Positions 17,475 through 27,344 are shown, numbered from the stretch's first letter. The stretch: DNA of 64,000 bases from Hymenobacter norwichensis DSM 15439 (GCF_000420705.1 NZ_ATVL01000008.1:887718-951717); one strand, 5' to 3'. Notes: a model not told the origin generated them from the sequence alone. Made by a program: numbers and translations.

Positions 17475-20400
17475 TACTCTCCTCCGAGCGGTACTTTGAG
17501 GTGGAGGGTGGTCCCGTGGCCAGGGGCAGTATCAAGGGTGAGCTGGCCGTGGAGGGCAGCGGCCCGGCTACGCATGTTAGCGAGGCCGTTGCCGCCACCC
17601 TGCGCCGGGTTGGCAGGGTCAAAACCAATGCCGTCGTCCTGCACGGTGAGGTGAAGGTGGCCGTGTTGATAGGCGAGCAGGATGCTGGCGTGCTGGCACC
17701 GGGCGTATTTTGCCAGGTTGTTGATGGCTTCCTTGAACAGCAGAAAAAACTCGCGGCGGGCCTGCATACCCAGCTTCTGGCCCTGCACCGACGGCTCGAC
17801 CCGGAACGTGAAATCGATACCACGGGCCTCCAGCACCTCAGAGGCGAAGCTGCGCATGCGGGCCGTTACGTCTTCCAGCGCGTCGTGGTCGGGGTTGATG
17901 GCCCACACGATGTCGTCCATGGCATCGAGCATGCGGCGCGACGAGTCGCCAATCTGGTCGAGGAGGACGGCGGCCTGGTCGGGGCGGTGCTGCTGCTGAT
18001 GGGTGCGGGCAATCTGGCTGAGAATGGAAATGCTGCTGAGCGTGGAGCCCATGTCGTCGTGCAGGTCGCGGGCAATGCCGTGGCGGACCCGCTCCAGGGC
18101 CAGCAATTGCGTTACCCGCATTCGGTAGGCCATGAATAGCAGCCCAAACACCACCCAACTTATTCCCACCTGAAACCACCACGTTCGGTACCAAGGCGGC
18201 GCCACCACAATCTGCAAGGCCACCCCTTGTGGGTTCCAAACGCCGTCGTTGTTGGTGGCGCGCACCCGGAACGTGTAGGTGCCAGGGTCGAGGTTGGTGT
18301 AAGTGGCTTCGCGGCGCCGGCCGGCCGGAATCCAGTTTTTATCGAAGCCCTCGAGTTGATATACATACCGGTTTTTTTCGGGTAGCTGGAAGTTGAGGGC
18401 CGCAAATTCCAGCGAGAAGAAATTGTCTTGGGGCGCTAGCAACAGCATCCGGCGCTCGGTAATGGCAGTATCGGGTAGCTCTATGGCACGATTGAATTTG
18501 CGGAAGGCGGTTAGCACCACCGGAGGCGCAACGGGGTTGGTGTGCACCACTCCGGGCCGGAAAGCAACCACGCCATTGACGCCTCCGAAATATAGTTGGC
18601 CCGCCTTACTCCGGTGGCATGCTGCGGCATTAAATTCGTCCTGCAACAAACCGTCGCGCTCATCAAATGTGTGAAACTGCTGGGTGCGGGGCGAGAAGCG
18701 GGCCAGCCCTTTGTTGGTGGACAGCCACAGGTTGCCCCTAGGGTCTTCCAGCATGCCATACACAACATCATTGGGCAAACCCTGCGCTTCGCGGAACGTG
18801 GTAAATCGGCCTCGTTGGGGGTCATCGAGTCGGGCAAATCCCCCTCCTTCGGTACCTACCCAAATAGTACCACGCCGGTCTTGCAGAATACTGCGAACCG
18901 AGTTGCTGCTGAGGCTGTGCGGGTTGCGGCCATCGGCCCGGAACGTGGTGAATTGGTTGGTCTGGGCGTTGTAGCGGCTTAGTCCGCCGCCACCAGTAGC
19001 CACCCAAAAACGCCCCTGCCGGTCTTGAAAAGTAGCTCGCACAAAATTATTGGGCAGGCTGTTAGGATTATTAGGATCGTGGCGGAACGTGGTGAAGCGT
19101 TTGGTAGCGGGGTTATAGCAACTGAGGCCGCCGCCATTGTGCCCCACCCACAAACAGCCCTGCCGGTCTTCATACACCGACTGAATCATGTCGTCGGCCA
19201 AGGAGTTGGGCTGGGCTGGATTGTGCCGGTAGTGAATGAAACGGGTGCTGCCGGGCTCTAGGCAGTCGAGGCCCTGGTTCTGAGTGCCCACCCACAGCCG
19301 CCCGTACCTATCGAAACACAACGCGCGCACGTAATCCTGAGCGATACTGCCAGGGTTGGTGGGGCGGTGGCGGAACTGCTGGCGGCGGCCGGTGGCGGGG
19401 TCATAGCAAATGATACCCTGTTCCTCGGTGCCCACCCACACGCGGCCGGCCATATCTGAGTTTACGGCCCAAACTGGCCCAGCGGCCCCCGTAGGCAAAC
19501 TAGTGAAAGGTGTGGGCTTCAGGCTGGCGCAACTCAGCCCGGCTTCGGTGCCCACCCACAACAGCCCCGACCGGTCTTGGCCCAAAGCCTGCACCGTGTT
19601 TTCGGGTAGGCTGTGCTGGCTGCGGGGCTGGTGCTGCACTCGGCTGAAGGTACCCGTAGCAGTTTCGTAGCGGCACAGTCCTTCGGTAGTGCCCACCCAT
19701 ATCGTACCGGCTTGATCTTCAAACACCTTTTTTATGGCTGCTAGGGGCAGGCTGCCCAAGCGGTTAGCGGCGGGCTGAAAGCTACGGACGGGTTCACCAT
19801 CGGCGGGCCGGTAGCGCAGCAGCCCCGTATCGGTGCCCACCCACAGGCCCCCAGCCCGGTCGGCGCATAAGGCCGTAACGATGCCAGCGGGTTGTAGGCG
19901 GACATCGGGCACAAGGCAGCCTTTGAGAGTGTCGAGGCGGCTGACGTGGCCTTCGCCGGTACCTACCCACACCACGCCTGCCCGATCCTGCGCTAGAGCC
20001 CGCACCGCGTTGCGCCGTATACTCATGGCCTGCGGCGAAGGCAAGTGCTGGAACCTGACGAAATGCTGGGTTCTGGGGTTGAAGCGGTGCAAGCCGCTTT
20101 CAGTACCGGCCCACACCCGCCCTTGCTTGTCGCAGAGCACGGTGGGTACAAAATTATCGGAGAGGCCACTGGAGTCGATGGGCGCGGCGCGGTAGGTGCG
20201 AAACTGATTGGTGCGAGGATTGTAGCGCGAAAGTCCACCACCCGTACCAGCCCACAGGTTGCCCTGGTGGTCTTGGCAAAGCGACAACACGTAGTTGCTG
20301 CCCAAGCTGGTGGGCTGCTGAGCATCGTTGCGGAAAGTGCGAAACCCTACCCCGTCGTAGCGGCTCAAGCCGTCCTGCGTGCCCACCCACAAAAAGCCCC

Positions 20401-20557
20401 GCCGGTCCTGCACTATGGCATACACACTGTTTTCAGCCAAGCCGTCGGCAGCAGTCAGCGTCCGGAAAACGGGCTCCACTGCCTGCGCACGCGCCGCGCC
20501 ACGTGGTAGCACCAGCAAGCCCAACACCAGCAGCCAGATGTAAGTCGTTGTTTTCAT
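17474..20557 (-). CDS. Two-component propeller sensor histidine kinase
   Basis: One-piece membrane sensor of 1027 residues. A signal peptide (1-24) precedes a periplasmic series of two-component-propeller repeats (about 30-690; recurring WVGT...GL.R or S.Y motifs), a Y_Y_Y domain (about 720-785), a transmembrane helix (about 788-806) and a cytoplasmic HisKA_3/HATPase kinase. The phospho-acceptor is H833 in ARDLHDDMGSTLS; the ATP site shows DDGIGFD. There is no receiver domain, so signalling should pass to the NarL-type regulator downstream. The ligand is unknown; relatives in Bacteroides often sense glycans, but no glycan-use genes are nearby. Confidence 0.95.
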   Translation of the reverse strand: MKTTTYIWLLVLGLLVLPRGAARAQAVEPVFRTLTAADGLAENSVYAIVQDRRGFLWVGTQDGLSRYDGVGFRTFRNDAQQPTSLGSNYVLSLCQDHQGNLWAGTGGGLSRYNPRTNQFRTYRAAPIDSSGLSDNFVPTVLCDKQGRVWAGTESGLHRFNPRTQHFVRFQHLPSPQAMSIRRNAVRALAQDRAGVVWVGTGEGHVSRLDTLKGCLVPDVRLQPAGIVTALCADRAGGLWVGTDTGLLRYRPADGEPVRSFQPAANRLGSLPLAAIKKVFEDQAGTIWVGTTEGLCRYETATGTFSRVQHQPRSQHSLPENTVQALGQDRSGLLWVGTEAGLSCASLKPTPFTSLPTGAAGPVWAVNSDMAGRVWVGTEEQGIICYDPATGRRQQFRHRPTNPGSIAQDYVRALCFDRYGRLWVGTQNQGLDCLEPGSTRFIHYRHNPAQPNSLADDMIQSVYEDRQGCLWVGHNGGGLSCYNPATKRFTTFRHDPNNPNSLPNNFVRATFQDRQGRFWVATGGGGLSRYNAQTNQFTTFRADGRNPHSLSSNSVRSILQDRRGTIWVGTEGGGFARLDDPQRGRFTTFREAQGLPNDVVYGMLEDPRGNLWLSTNKGLARFSPRTQQFHTFDERDGLLQDEFNAAACHRSKAGQLYFGGVNGVVAFRPGVVHTNPVAPPVVLTAFRKFNRAIELPDTAITERRMLLLAPQDNFFSLEFAALNFQLPEKNRYVYQLEGFDKNWIPAGRRREATYTNLDPGTYTFRVRATNNDGVWNPQGVALQIVVAPPWYRTWWFQVGISWVVFGLLFMAYRMRVTQLLALERVRHGIARDLHDDMGSTLSSISILSQIARTHQQQHRPDQAAVLLDQIGDSSRRMLDAMDDIVWAINPDHDALEDVTARMRSFASEVLEARGIDFTFRVEPSVQGQKLGMQARREFFLLFKEAINNLAKYARCQHASILLAYQHGHLHLTVQDDGIGFDPANPAQGGGNGLANMRSRAAALHGQLTLDTAPGHGTTLHLKVPLGGE

Positions 20558-20632
20558 GCCCGATACAGCCCCCGGCCCGAATGTATCGAATTACATCCGA
20601 CAAGTTCTATACTTTTTCACCTGGCCCGCGGG

Positions 20633-21385
20633 CTACCGTCCCTGTAAGCGGCGCAGCACCTCTGCCCGAAACGTGCTACCTACCGGTACTTCCCGGCCAT
20701 TCACCACCAGACTGTTGCCGCTCAGGCGCTCCACAAACTGCAAATTCACCAGGTAAGACTTGTGCACCCGCACAAATTGCGCGGCCGGCAGCTCACTTTC
20801 CATCTGCTTCATCGTTTCGGCGGTGAGCAACGTGCGGCCCGTGACGAGGTGGCACTTCACAAAGTTGCCGTAGCCTTCCACGCACCGCAATTCGGTGAAG
20901 CGCACCCGCTCCGTACCAACATCAGTTTTCAGAAACAGTGAATCGGGCGCGGGCGGGGCAACTACCGGCACGGCAACGGGCGGCGCGGCGGTGGGGTGCT
21001 GGTCGGGGGCGGAGGTGTGCAGGCGGGTGATGGTCTTGATGAACCGCTCGAATCGGATGGGCTTGAGCAGATAATCGGCCACGCCCAGCTCGAAGGCTTC
21101 CAAGGCGTGCGTGGCGTGGGCGGTGCACAGCACCACCTGCGGCGGCTGGGGCAAAGCCCGCAGCAGCTCCAGGCCAGTCAGTTCGGGCATGTCTACGTCC
21201 AGAAACAATACATCAACGGGCGTGGTGCGCAGCAGCGTGAGGGCCTCCACCGCGCCGTAGCAGCTGCTAACCCAGGTGGCCAGGCCGGGCACCCGGTCGA
21301 GGTAGGCGCGCAGCACGGTGTGGGCCAGCGGCTCATCATCCACGAGCAGGCAGCGTAGCGGCGCAGGAGCGGGCGAAGCAGACAT
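20633..21385 (-). CDS. LytTR-family response regulator
   Basis: Response regulator with an N-terminal receiver (phospho-acceptor D63, in LFLDVDMPELTG; acidic pair D16-D17) and a C-terminal LytTR DNA-binding domain (about 150-250; FVRVHKSYLVNLQFV). 250 residues. Its ATG overlaps the kinase stop codon by one base (TGATG at 21387-21383), so the two are translationally coupled. The pair is transcribed away from the ABC transporter genes at 22.7 kb, which are possible targets (inference). Confidence 0.95.
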   Translation of the reverse strand: MSASPAPAPLRCLLVDDEPLAHTVLRAYLDRVPGLATWVSSCYGAVEALTLLRTTPVDVLFLDVDMPELTGLELLRALPQPPQVVLCTAHATHALEAFELGVADYLLKPIRFERFIKTITRLHTSAPDQHPTAAPPVAVPVVAPPAPDSLFLKTDVGTERVRFTELRCVEGYGNFVKCHLVTGRTLLTAETMKQMESELPAAQFVRVHKSYLVNLQFVERLSGNSLVVNGREVPVGSTFRAEVLRRLQGR

Positions 21386-22407
21386 CAGGCAAAGTGTAGG
21401 GTAAGTGTGGCGGTATAATGGGTGGCAGTGGCGTCGAGGGTAAGCTGGTGGCGCGCGCCCGGGTAGAACTGAAGCAGCCGGGACCGTAAATTCGGGAGTC
21501 CCAAGCCCGAAGGCGTAGGCCGAAAATGCGGCGGAATGCTGTTGTCGGTACGCAAGGTAAGGCTGGCTTTTGTTTGGGTGAGCGTGATACGGATGGTGTT
21601 TTCGCCGCTGGGGCCAATGCCATGCTTAAAGCAGTTCTCCACCAGCGGCAGCAGCAGCAGCGGCGCCAGCGGCTGGTCGGGGTACGGCAGGTCGGTGACG
21701 AATTCCACCTGCGTATTCTGGCGCAGACGCAGCTTTTCCAGCCCGATGTAGTTGGCTAGGTATTCGGCCTCGGTACCCACCGTTACCGAGGCCTGCCGGG
21801 AGCTGTCGAGCTGGTAGCGCATGAGGCCGGCGAGTTGCAGCAGCGCCTCCGGCATCTGGTCGGGGGCGGCCAAACTCAGGCCATAAAGGTTGTTGAGGGT
21901 GTTGAACAGGAAGTGCTGGTTGACTTGGGCTTTCAGTAAGCTCAGTTCGGTTTCAACTTGCAATGCGTGCAGCTTCTGCATCTGGGCCTGCCCTACTATA
22001 CCACGGCGCACATAATGGGCGCTGCTGGCCAGCAGCACGGCCAAACAAAGGTTGCCCGCCGCCAGCCCAACCAGGTAAGCAGAAGTAACGGGCTGGTTAC
22101 CTGAGCGGCTTACACTCACGTGCAGCAGGTGGTTGGCCGCTACCAGCAGTACTGCGCCAGCCAGCAAGCTCACCACGGCGGCCCCCGCATAGGCTCCGTA
22201 GCGCCGCTTTTCGAGCAGGTGTTTCAGCAGCCAAAAATGAGTGTAGATAACCAGCGCCGCCGTGGGCAGCAGCACCGCCATCCGGCGTAGCTTCTCGGGC
22301 GCGTAGGTGGGGTCGGAGGCAGCCAGCAACCCGGTGCAGGCCAGTACTGCGCCCCACACCAGCCCATGCCGGGTGGTGCGCAACTCAAGTAAAGAAGAGA
22401 AAGACAT
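21385..22407 (-). CDS. LytS/YehU-type sensor histidine kinase
   Basis: Membrane sensor kinase with four N-terminal helices (about 10-135), a short coiled coil and a PF06580-type kinase domain. The phospho-acceptor His is in QVNQHFLFNTLNNL (about residue 164); the ATP site shows LLLPLVENCFKHGI and LRTDNSIPP. The ATG at 22407 is preferred to the TTG at 22410 and gives 340 residues. A consensus promoter ends only 4 nt upstream of the ATG, so the mRNA may be leaderless. Confidence 0.94.
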   Translation of the reverse strand: MSFSSLLELRTTRHGLVWGAVLACTGLLAASDPTYAPEKLRRMAVLLPTAALVIYTHFWLLKHLLEKRRYGAYAGAAVVSLLAGAVLLVAANHLLHVSVSRSGNQPVTSAYLVGLAAGNLCLAVLLASSAHYVRRGIVGQAQMQKLHALQVETELSLLKAQVNQHFLFNTLNNLYGLSLAAPDQMPEALLQLAGLMRYQLDSSRQASVTVGTEAEYLANYIGLEKLRLRQNTQVEFVTDLPYPDQPLAPLLLLPLVENCFKHGIGPSGENTIRITLTQTKASLTLRTDNSIPPHFRPTPSGLGLPNLRSRLLQFYPGARHQLTLDATATHYTATLTLHFA

Positions 22408-22411
22408 CAAG

Positions 22412-22444
22412 CAAAACTAGCGCCTGCACCTGCTCGGACTCAAA
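22412..22444 (-). promoter_or_regulatory. Consensus Bacteroidota promoter for the LytS-like kinase operon
   Basis: Read on the minus strand: TTTG (22444-22441), 21 nt, TAGTTTTG (22419-22412). Both boxes match TTTG / TAnnTTTG exactly with allowed spacing. The ATG at 22407 begins 4 nt after the -7 box, which places the expected transcription start at or beside the initiation codon. Confidence 0.65.
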
Positions 22445-22684
22445 TAAAGATGACGAACCGCGTTGGTCTGCCTGTAGAGGGCGTTGGTCATTTTTTGCAG
22501 GAGTTGGTCATCAAGAAATAGTACTTGGCGCTTCGTGTCTTCACCTTTAGCTGGCGGCTGGCTTCGGGCCCTTTCATGCAACTGTTGCTGCCTGGGTTCC
22601 ATCCTGTTATCAGCCAGGTGTAATGCCCGCCCTCATTGCACGATTCAGCTTCTCAACCAGGTTTCACCTTTTCACTCCTTGCAT

Positions 22685-23584
22685 ATGGCGCTTACTATTA
22701 GCAACCTCACCAAAACCTACCCCAACGGCACCCAGGCCCTGAAGGGCGTCACGCTCACCATCCCGAACGGGATGTTTGGCCTACTCGGTCCTAACGGAGC
22801 TGGCAAATCCAGTTTGATGCGCACCATTGCTACTTTGCAGGACGCCGACACGGGCAGCATTTGGCTGGATGACCTGGATGTGCTGCGCGACAAAGAAGCC
22901 GTGCGACGCGTGTTGGGCTACCTGCCGCAGGAGTTTGGGGTGTATCCTAGCGTAAGCGCCGAGGAGCTACTCAACCACTTTGCCACGCTGAAAGGCATTG
23001 CGAGCAGCAAAGAGCGCAAAGAAATGGTAGCGGCGCTGCTGCACCAAACCAACCTATATGAGGTGCGCAAAAAGCACGTGGGCGGCTACTCGGGCGGCAT
23101 GAAGCAACGCTTTGGCATTGCGCAGGCCCTGCTGGGCAACCCGCGCCTGATTATTGTGGATGAGCCCACCGCCGGCCTCGACCCCGCCGAGCGAAACCGC
23201 TTCCACAATCTGCTGTCTGAAATTGGCGAGAACCTGGTGGTTATTCTGAGCACCCACATCGTCAGCGACGTGTCGGATTTGTGCCGTCACATGGCCATCA
23301 TCAACAAGGGCGAAGTGCTGCTTACCGGCGACCCGCTTTCGGTAATCAACAACTTGAAAGGTAAAATCTGGCGCAAGCTGATCGAGAAAACCGAGCTGCC
23401 GGCGCTGCAAGCCCGTCACCAGGTTATCAGCTCGCGCCTTTTCGCGGGCAAAACCGTGGTGCATATCCTGGCCGACTCAGCCCCCGATGGCGACTCTGAG
23501 GCCGTAGCGCCAGATCTGGAGGACGTGTATTTCGCGGAAATCAAGAAGTATGAGTCAGGGATTAAAAACGGGGTAGTAGCCTGA
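22685..23584 (+). CDS. ABC transporter ATP-binding protein
   Basis: Nucleotide-binding subunit that should power the permease encoded next. The ATG at 22685 (MALTISNLTKTYPNG) starts the family fold; the frame runs upstream to 22484 without ABC similarity. 299 residues. Walker A is GPNGAGKSS (35-43), the signature YSGGMKQR is at 135-142, Walker B is LIIVDEPTAGLD, and the switch is STHIVSD. The last 80 residues form a C-terminal domain of the type in multidrug or Na+ exporters. It is 66 nt before the permease-peptidase gene. Confidence 0.93.
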   Translation: MALTISNLTKTYPNGTQALKGVTLTIPNGMFGLLGPNGAGKSSLMRTIATLQDADTGSIWLDDLDVLRDKEAVRRVLGYLPQEFGVYPSVSAEELLNHFATLKGIASSKERKEMVAALLHQTNLYEVRKKHVGGYSGGMKQRFGIAQALLGNPRLIIVDEPTAGLDPAERNRFHNLLSEIGENLVVILSTHIVSDVSDLCRHMAIINKGEVLLTGDPLSVINNLKGKIWRKLIEKTELPALQARHQVISSRLFAGKTVVHILADSAPDGDSEAVAPDLEDVYFAEIKKYESGIKNGVVA

Positions 23585-23650
23585 ACCAGCTACTCCAACA
23601 CGGTACGCCCGTTTCCTTCTTAATTCTCAATTCATATTTCTTACCTGGAA

Positions 23651-26600
23651 ATGTTTCTCGCTATCTTTCTTTTCGAGCTGAAATACCGCCTCAAGCGGCC
23701 CGCTACCTGGATTTACTTTATTATCCTGTTTCTAATGGCCTTTCTGCTGGTGACGGCAGCGGGCGGCGGCTTCGGGGCGGGCGTCAACGTGAGCATCGGC
23801 GGCGACGGACAGGCAGTGAAAATCAACGCGCCTTTTTCCGTAACCATTACGGTGGCGGTGCTGAGCGTATTCGGGGTCATTATTGCGTCGTCGCTGATGG
23901 GCAACCCGGTGTACCGCGACTTTGAGTACCGCACGCACCCGCTGTTCTACACCACCCCCATCAGCAAAATTGGCTACCTGGGCGGGCGCTTCGTGGGCTC
24001 GTATCTTATTGCGGTGCTGGTATTTAGTGGCATTGGCGTGGGCGCCGGGCTGGCCAGCGTAATGCCTTGGCTGGAGCACGACCGGTTTCTGGCCAGTACG
24101 CCCCTGGGTACCTACGTGTGGCCTTACCTGATGATGGTGCTCCCCAACCTGCTATTTACGGGGGCCATCTTCTTCACCATGGCCACGCTCACGCGCAACA
24201 TTCTGAGCACCTACATTGGGGCCGTACTGCTGCTGGTCGCCTACCTGGTTTCCACGGCCTATCTCGAAGACCTAAAGAACGAGCACCTGGTGGCCTCCCT
24301 GGATGCCTTTGGGCTGTCGGCGCTGAACTTCACTACCCGGTACTGGACGGCGGCCGAGAAAAACAGCCAACTCCTGCCGCTCTCCAGCTACCTGCTCCTC
24401 AACCGCGCCGTGTGGCTGAGTGTGGGGCTGGGGCTGCTGGCGTACTGCTACACCCGGTTCCGCTTTTCGGCGCTGGCCTCCGAGAAAGTTTCCCGGAAAG
24501 CCCGGCGCGAGCTGGCCGCCGAAGCGCAGGCTGAAGCGGGCGTAGCGCGGCCACTGGGCTTGCAGCTGCCCCGCGTCACGCAGGTGTTTTCGGGGGGCAT
24601 GAGTCTGCGCCAGTGGTGGAGCCTGACCCAGCTGGAGTTTCGAGGCATTGTGCGCAGCCGCTACTTTGCGGCCATTGCGGGGGCGGGCGTTATTTTCCTG
24701 CTAGCCAACGCGTCGCAGGTGGGGAAGACGTTTGATACGCCCACGTTCCCGGTTACCAGCGAAGTGGTGCAGCTCACGCTGGGCTCGTTTTTTCTGTTTC
24801 AGCTGGCCATTATCATTTTCTATAGTGGCGAGCTGGTGTGGCGCGAGCGACAGGCCGGCGTGGCCCAGATTGCCGATGCCGTGCCGGTACCTAGCTGGGT
24901 ACCCTTCCTGAGCAAGCTGATGGCGCTCTGGCTGGTGCAGGTGGTACTACTAACCATTGTTATGGTATGCGGCATCCTCATCCAGACGTTCAAGGGCTAC
25001 TTCCACTACGAAATTCCGTTGTATTTACGGGCCCTGTTCCTGTTTCAGCTGCCTTTCCTGATGCTGATGTGCGTGCTGGCCATGGTTACGCAGGTGGTCG
25101 TCAACAACAAGTACCTGGGCTTTGCCGTGGTAGTGGTGTATTACGTGGCCAATATTTTCCGGGGTCAGCTGGGCCTGGGGCACCGGCTGCTGGGGTACGG
25201 GGGTGGCTCCAACCCGGGGCCCTACTCGGCGATGAACGGCTACGGCCACTTTTTGCCCGCTTTTTGGTGGACCAAGCTGCTGTGGGCGGGGGTGGCGCTG
25301 CTGCTGGTACTGGCGGCCACGCTGCTCTGGGTGCGCGGCACCGATACCACCGGTCGCCTGCAAGAAGCGCGCCGCCGCTGGAGCACAGGCAGCACGGCCA
25401 CGCTGGTCCTAGGCTTGCTTATCAGCCTGGGAACGGGGGCATTCATTTTCTATAATACCAACGTGCTCAACGAGTACCGCAGTCCTAAAGAAAACGAAAA
25501 GCGACAAGTAGCCTACGAAAAGCAATACCGCCGCTACAAGAATGTGCGCCTGCCGCGCATTACGGCCGTCAGCCTCAACACCGACCTATATCCAAGTACC
25601 CGCGCCGTGCGGTTTCGGGGGCAGTTTATGCTGGTTAATAAGCACGCGCAGCCCCTCGATACCGTGATTGTAAGTGTGCCGGTGGAGCAGCACCCGCGCG
25701 TGCGCCACCTTGCGGTAGGAGCCCCTGGTCAGGCTACGCTGGCTTTGAACGATACCACTTTCGGCTTCCGCTTGTACCGGCTGGCTCGCCCGCTGGCTCC
25801 CGGCGACTCACTGCCGCTTGATCTGGATCTGTTTTATCAGGAGCGGGGCTTTCCCAATTCTGGTTCCAACACCGACCTGGTGTACAACGGCACCTTCATC
25901 AATAGTGGCTACTTGCCCGGCCTGGGTTACCGCGAAGATGCCGAGCTGTCGGGTGACCAGGACCGCAAAAACTACGGTCTGAAACCCAAGCCCCGCATGG
26001 CCAACGTGAACGATTTGAAGGCCCGCCAGAACACCTACATCAGCAACGACGCCGACTGGATTCGGTTCCGCACTACCGTCAGCACCGAGGCCGACCAAAC
26101 GGCAGTTGCGCCCGGCTACCTGCGCAAGGAGTGGGTGCAGGATGGCCGCCGCTACTTCACCTACGTGATGGACCGGCCCATGCTCAACTTCTACACCTTC
26201 CTGTCGGCGCGCTACAAGGAGTATAAAGACCAATGGGTGGATTCGGTGGGGCAGCGCACTATTCCCATCACCATCTATTATCAGCCTGGTCACGAGTACA
26301 ACCTCAAGCGCATGGCGGCGGGGGCCAAAGATGCTTTGGCGTATTGCTCGCGCAATTTTTCACCCTACCAGCACCAGCAATTGCGCATTCTGGAGTTTCC
26401 GCAGTATCAGGCGTTTGCGCAGAGCTTTGCCAACACGGTGCCGTTTTCCGAAGCCATTGGCTTTGTGGCCGACGTAGACGACCAGAACCCCGAAGACCTA
26501 AACTACCCCTACTACGTAACCGCTCACGAGGTGGCGCACCAATGGTGGGCGCATCAGGTAATTGGCGGCAACGTGCAGGGCAGCACCCTCATGGCTGAAA

Positions 26601-27307
26601 GCATGGCCGAATATTCGGCCCTCATGGTGCTCAGCCACCACAACGGCCCGACCACCATGCAACGGTTCCTGAAGTTCGATATGAACCGCTACCTGCAAGG
26701 GCGCGCCTTCGAGCAGAAAAAGGAAGTTCCTCTGGCTCTGGTTGAGAATCAGCAGTATATCCACTACCGCAAGGGTTCGGTGGTAATGTATGCCTTGCAA
26801 GACTACATGGGCGAGGCCAAGTTGAACGGCGCGCTGAAGCAATACGTGGCCGCCGTTGGCTACCAGCAACCGCCTTACACCAACTCGCCCGAGTTTATCG
26901 GCTACCTGCGCCGCGCCGCCCCCGATTCGCTGCAACCGTTCCTGACCGATATGTTCGAGCGTATCACGCTCTATGACAACCGCGTGACGGCCGCTACCGC
27001 CAAAAAGCTGCCCGACGGCCGCTATCAGGTCAACTTCACGGTCCGCAGCGAAAAGTTCTACGCCGATAGCCTCGGCAACCAACGCCCCACTCCTCTGCGC
27101 GACTATCTGCCGGTAGCCGTCTTCCCTGAACAAGGCAAAGACAAGAAGCCTGTGGCCCCGCTGCTCCTCACCAAGCGCCGCCTCGCCGCCGGCGACAACA
27201 AGCTGCAATTCATTGTGGCCCGGAAGCCCGCTACCGTCGCCGTCGACCCCTACCACGAAATCGTGGACCGCATCCTCGACGACAACGAAAAGGACGTGAA
27301 GTTGTAA
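23651..27307 (+). CDS. ABC-2 permease fused to an M1-family metallopeptidase
   Basis: A 1218-residue protein. About residues 1-600 hold two ABC-2 permease-like blocks totalling some 12 helices; from about 640 onward a large soluble domain follows, probably periplasmic. It carries the gluzincin motif HEVAH (959-963) with candidate third zinc ligand E983 in AESMAEY. The gap between the second His and this Glu is 19 residues rather than the usual 18 of M1 peptidases, and I see no GxMEN exopeptidase motif; VPFSEAIGF stands in its place. The fused architecture is known in Bacteroidota and Proteobacteria databases, but function is not established. It pairs with the ATPase upstream. Confidence 0.88.
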   Translation: MFLAIFLFELKYRLKRPATWIYFIILFLMAFLLVTAAGGGFGAGVNVSIGGDGQAVKINAPFSVTITVAVLSVFGVIIASSLMGNPVYRDFEYRTHPLFYTTPISKIGYLGGRFVGSYLIAVLVFSGIGVGAGLASVMPWLEHDRFLASTPLGTYVWPYLMMVLPNLLFTGAIFFTMATLTRNILSTYIGAVLLLVAYLVSTAYLEDLKNEHLVASLDAFGLSALNFTTRYWTAAEKNSQLLPLSSYLLLNRAVWLSVGLGLLAYCYTRFRFSALASEKVSRKARRELAAEAQAEAGVARPLGLQLPRVTQVFSGGMSLRQWWSLTQLEFRGIVRSRYFAAIAGAGVIFLLANASQVGKTFDTPTFPVTSEVVQLTLGSFFLFQLAIIIFYSGELVWRERQAGVAQIADAVPVPSWVPFLSKLMALWLVQVVLLTIVMVCGILIQTFKGYFHYEIPLYLRALFLFQLPFLMLMCVLAMVTQVVVNNKYLGFAVVVVYYVANIFRGQLGLGHRLLGYGGGSNPGPYSAMNGYGHFLPAFWWTKLLWAGVALLLVLAATLLWVRGTDTTGRLQEARRRWSTGSTATLVLGLLISLGTGAFIFYNTNVLNEYRSPKENEKRQVAYEKQYRRYKNVRLPRITAVSLNTDLYPSTRAVRFRGQFMLVNKHAQPLDTVIVSVPVEQHPRVRHLAVGAPGQATLALNDTTFGFRLYRLARPLAPGDSLPLDLDLFYQERGFPNSGSNTDLVYNGTFINSGYLPGLGYREDAELSGDQDRKNYGLKPKPRMANVNDLKARQNTYISNDADWIRFRTTVSTEADQTAVAPGYLRKEWVQDGRRYFTYVMDRPMLNFYTFLSARYKEYKDQWVDSVGQRTIPITIYYQPGHEYNLKRMAAGAKDALAYCSRNFSPYQHQQLRILEFPQYQAFAQSFANTVPFSEAIGFVADVDDQNPEDLNYPYYVTAHEVAHQWWAHQVIGGNVQGSTLMAESMAEYSALMVLSHHNGPTTMQRFLKFDMNRYLQGRAFEQKKEVPLALVENQQYIHYRKGSVVMYALQDYMGEAKLNGALKQYVAAVGYQQPPYTNSPEFIGYLRRAAPDSLQPFLTDMFERITLYDNRVTAATAKKLPDGRYQVNFTVRSEKFYADSLGNQRPTPLRDYLPVAVFPEQGKDKKPVAPLLLTKRRLAAGDNKLQFIVARKPATVAVDPYHEIVDRILDDNEKDVKL

Positions 27308-27344
27308 GCCCACGGTTGCTGGCCTTCCGCTGAATTTTGCGGTG

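Noticed and set aside
17435..18139. 234-codon plus-strand frame opposite the histidine kinase
   Set aside because: Antisense to the HisKA_3/HATPase region; starts in the inverted-repeat spacer.
22417..22602. 61-codon minus-strand frame upstream of the LytS-like kinase
   Set aside because: It overlaps the consensus kinase promoter, has no family signature and lacks a plausible start signal.
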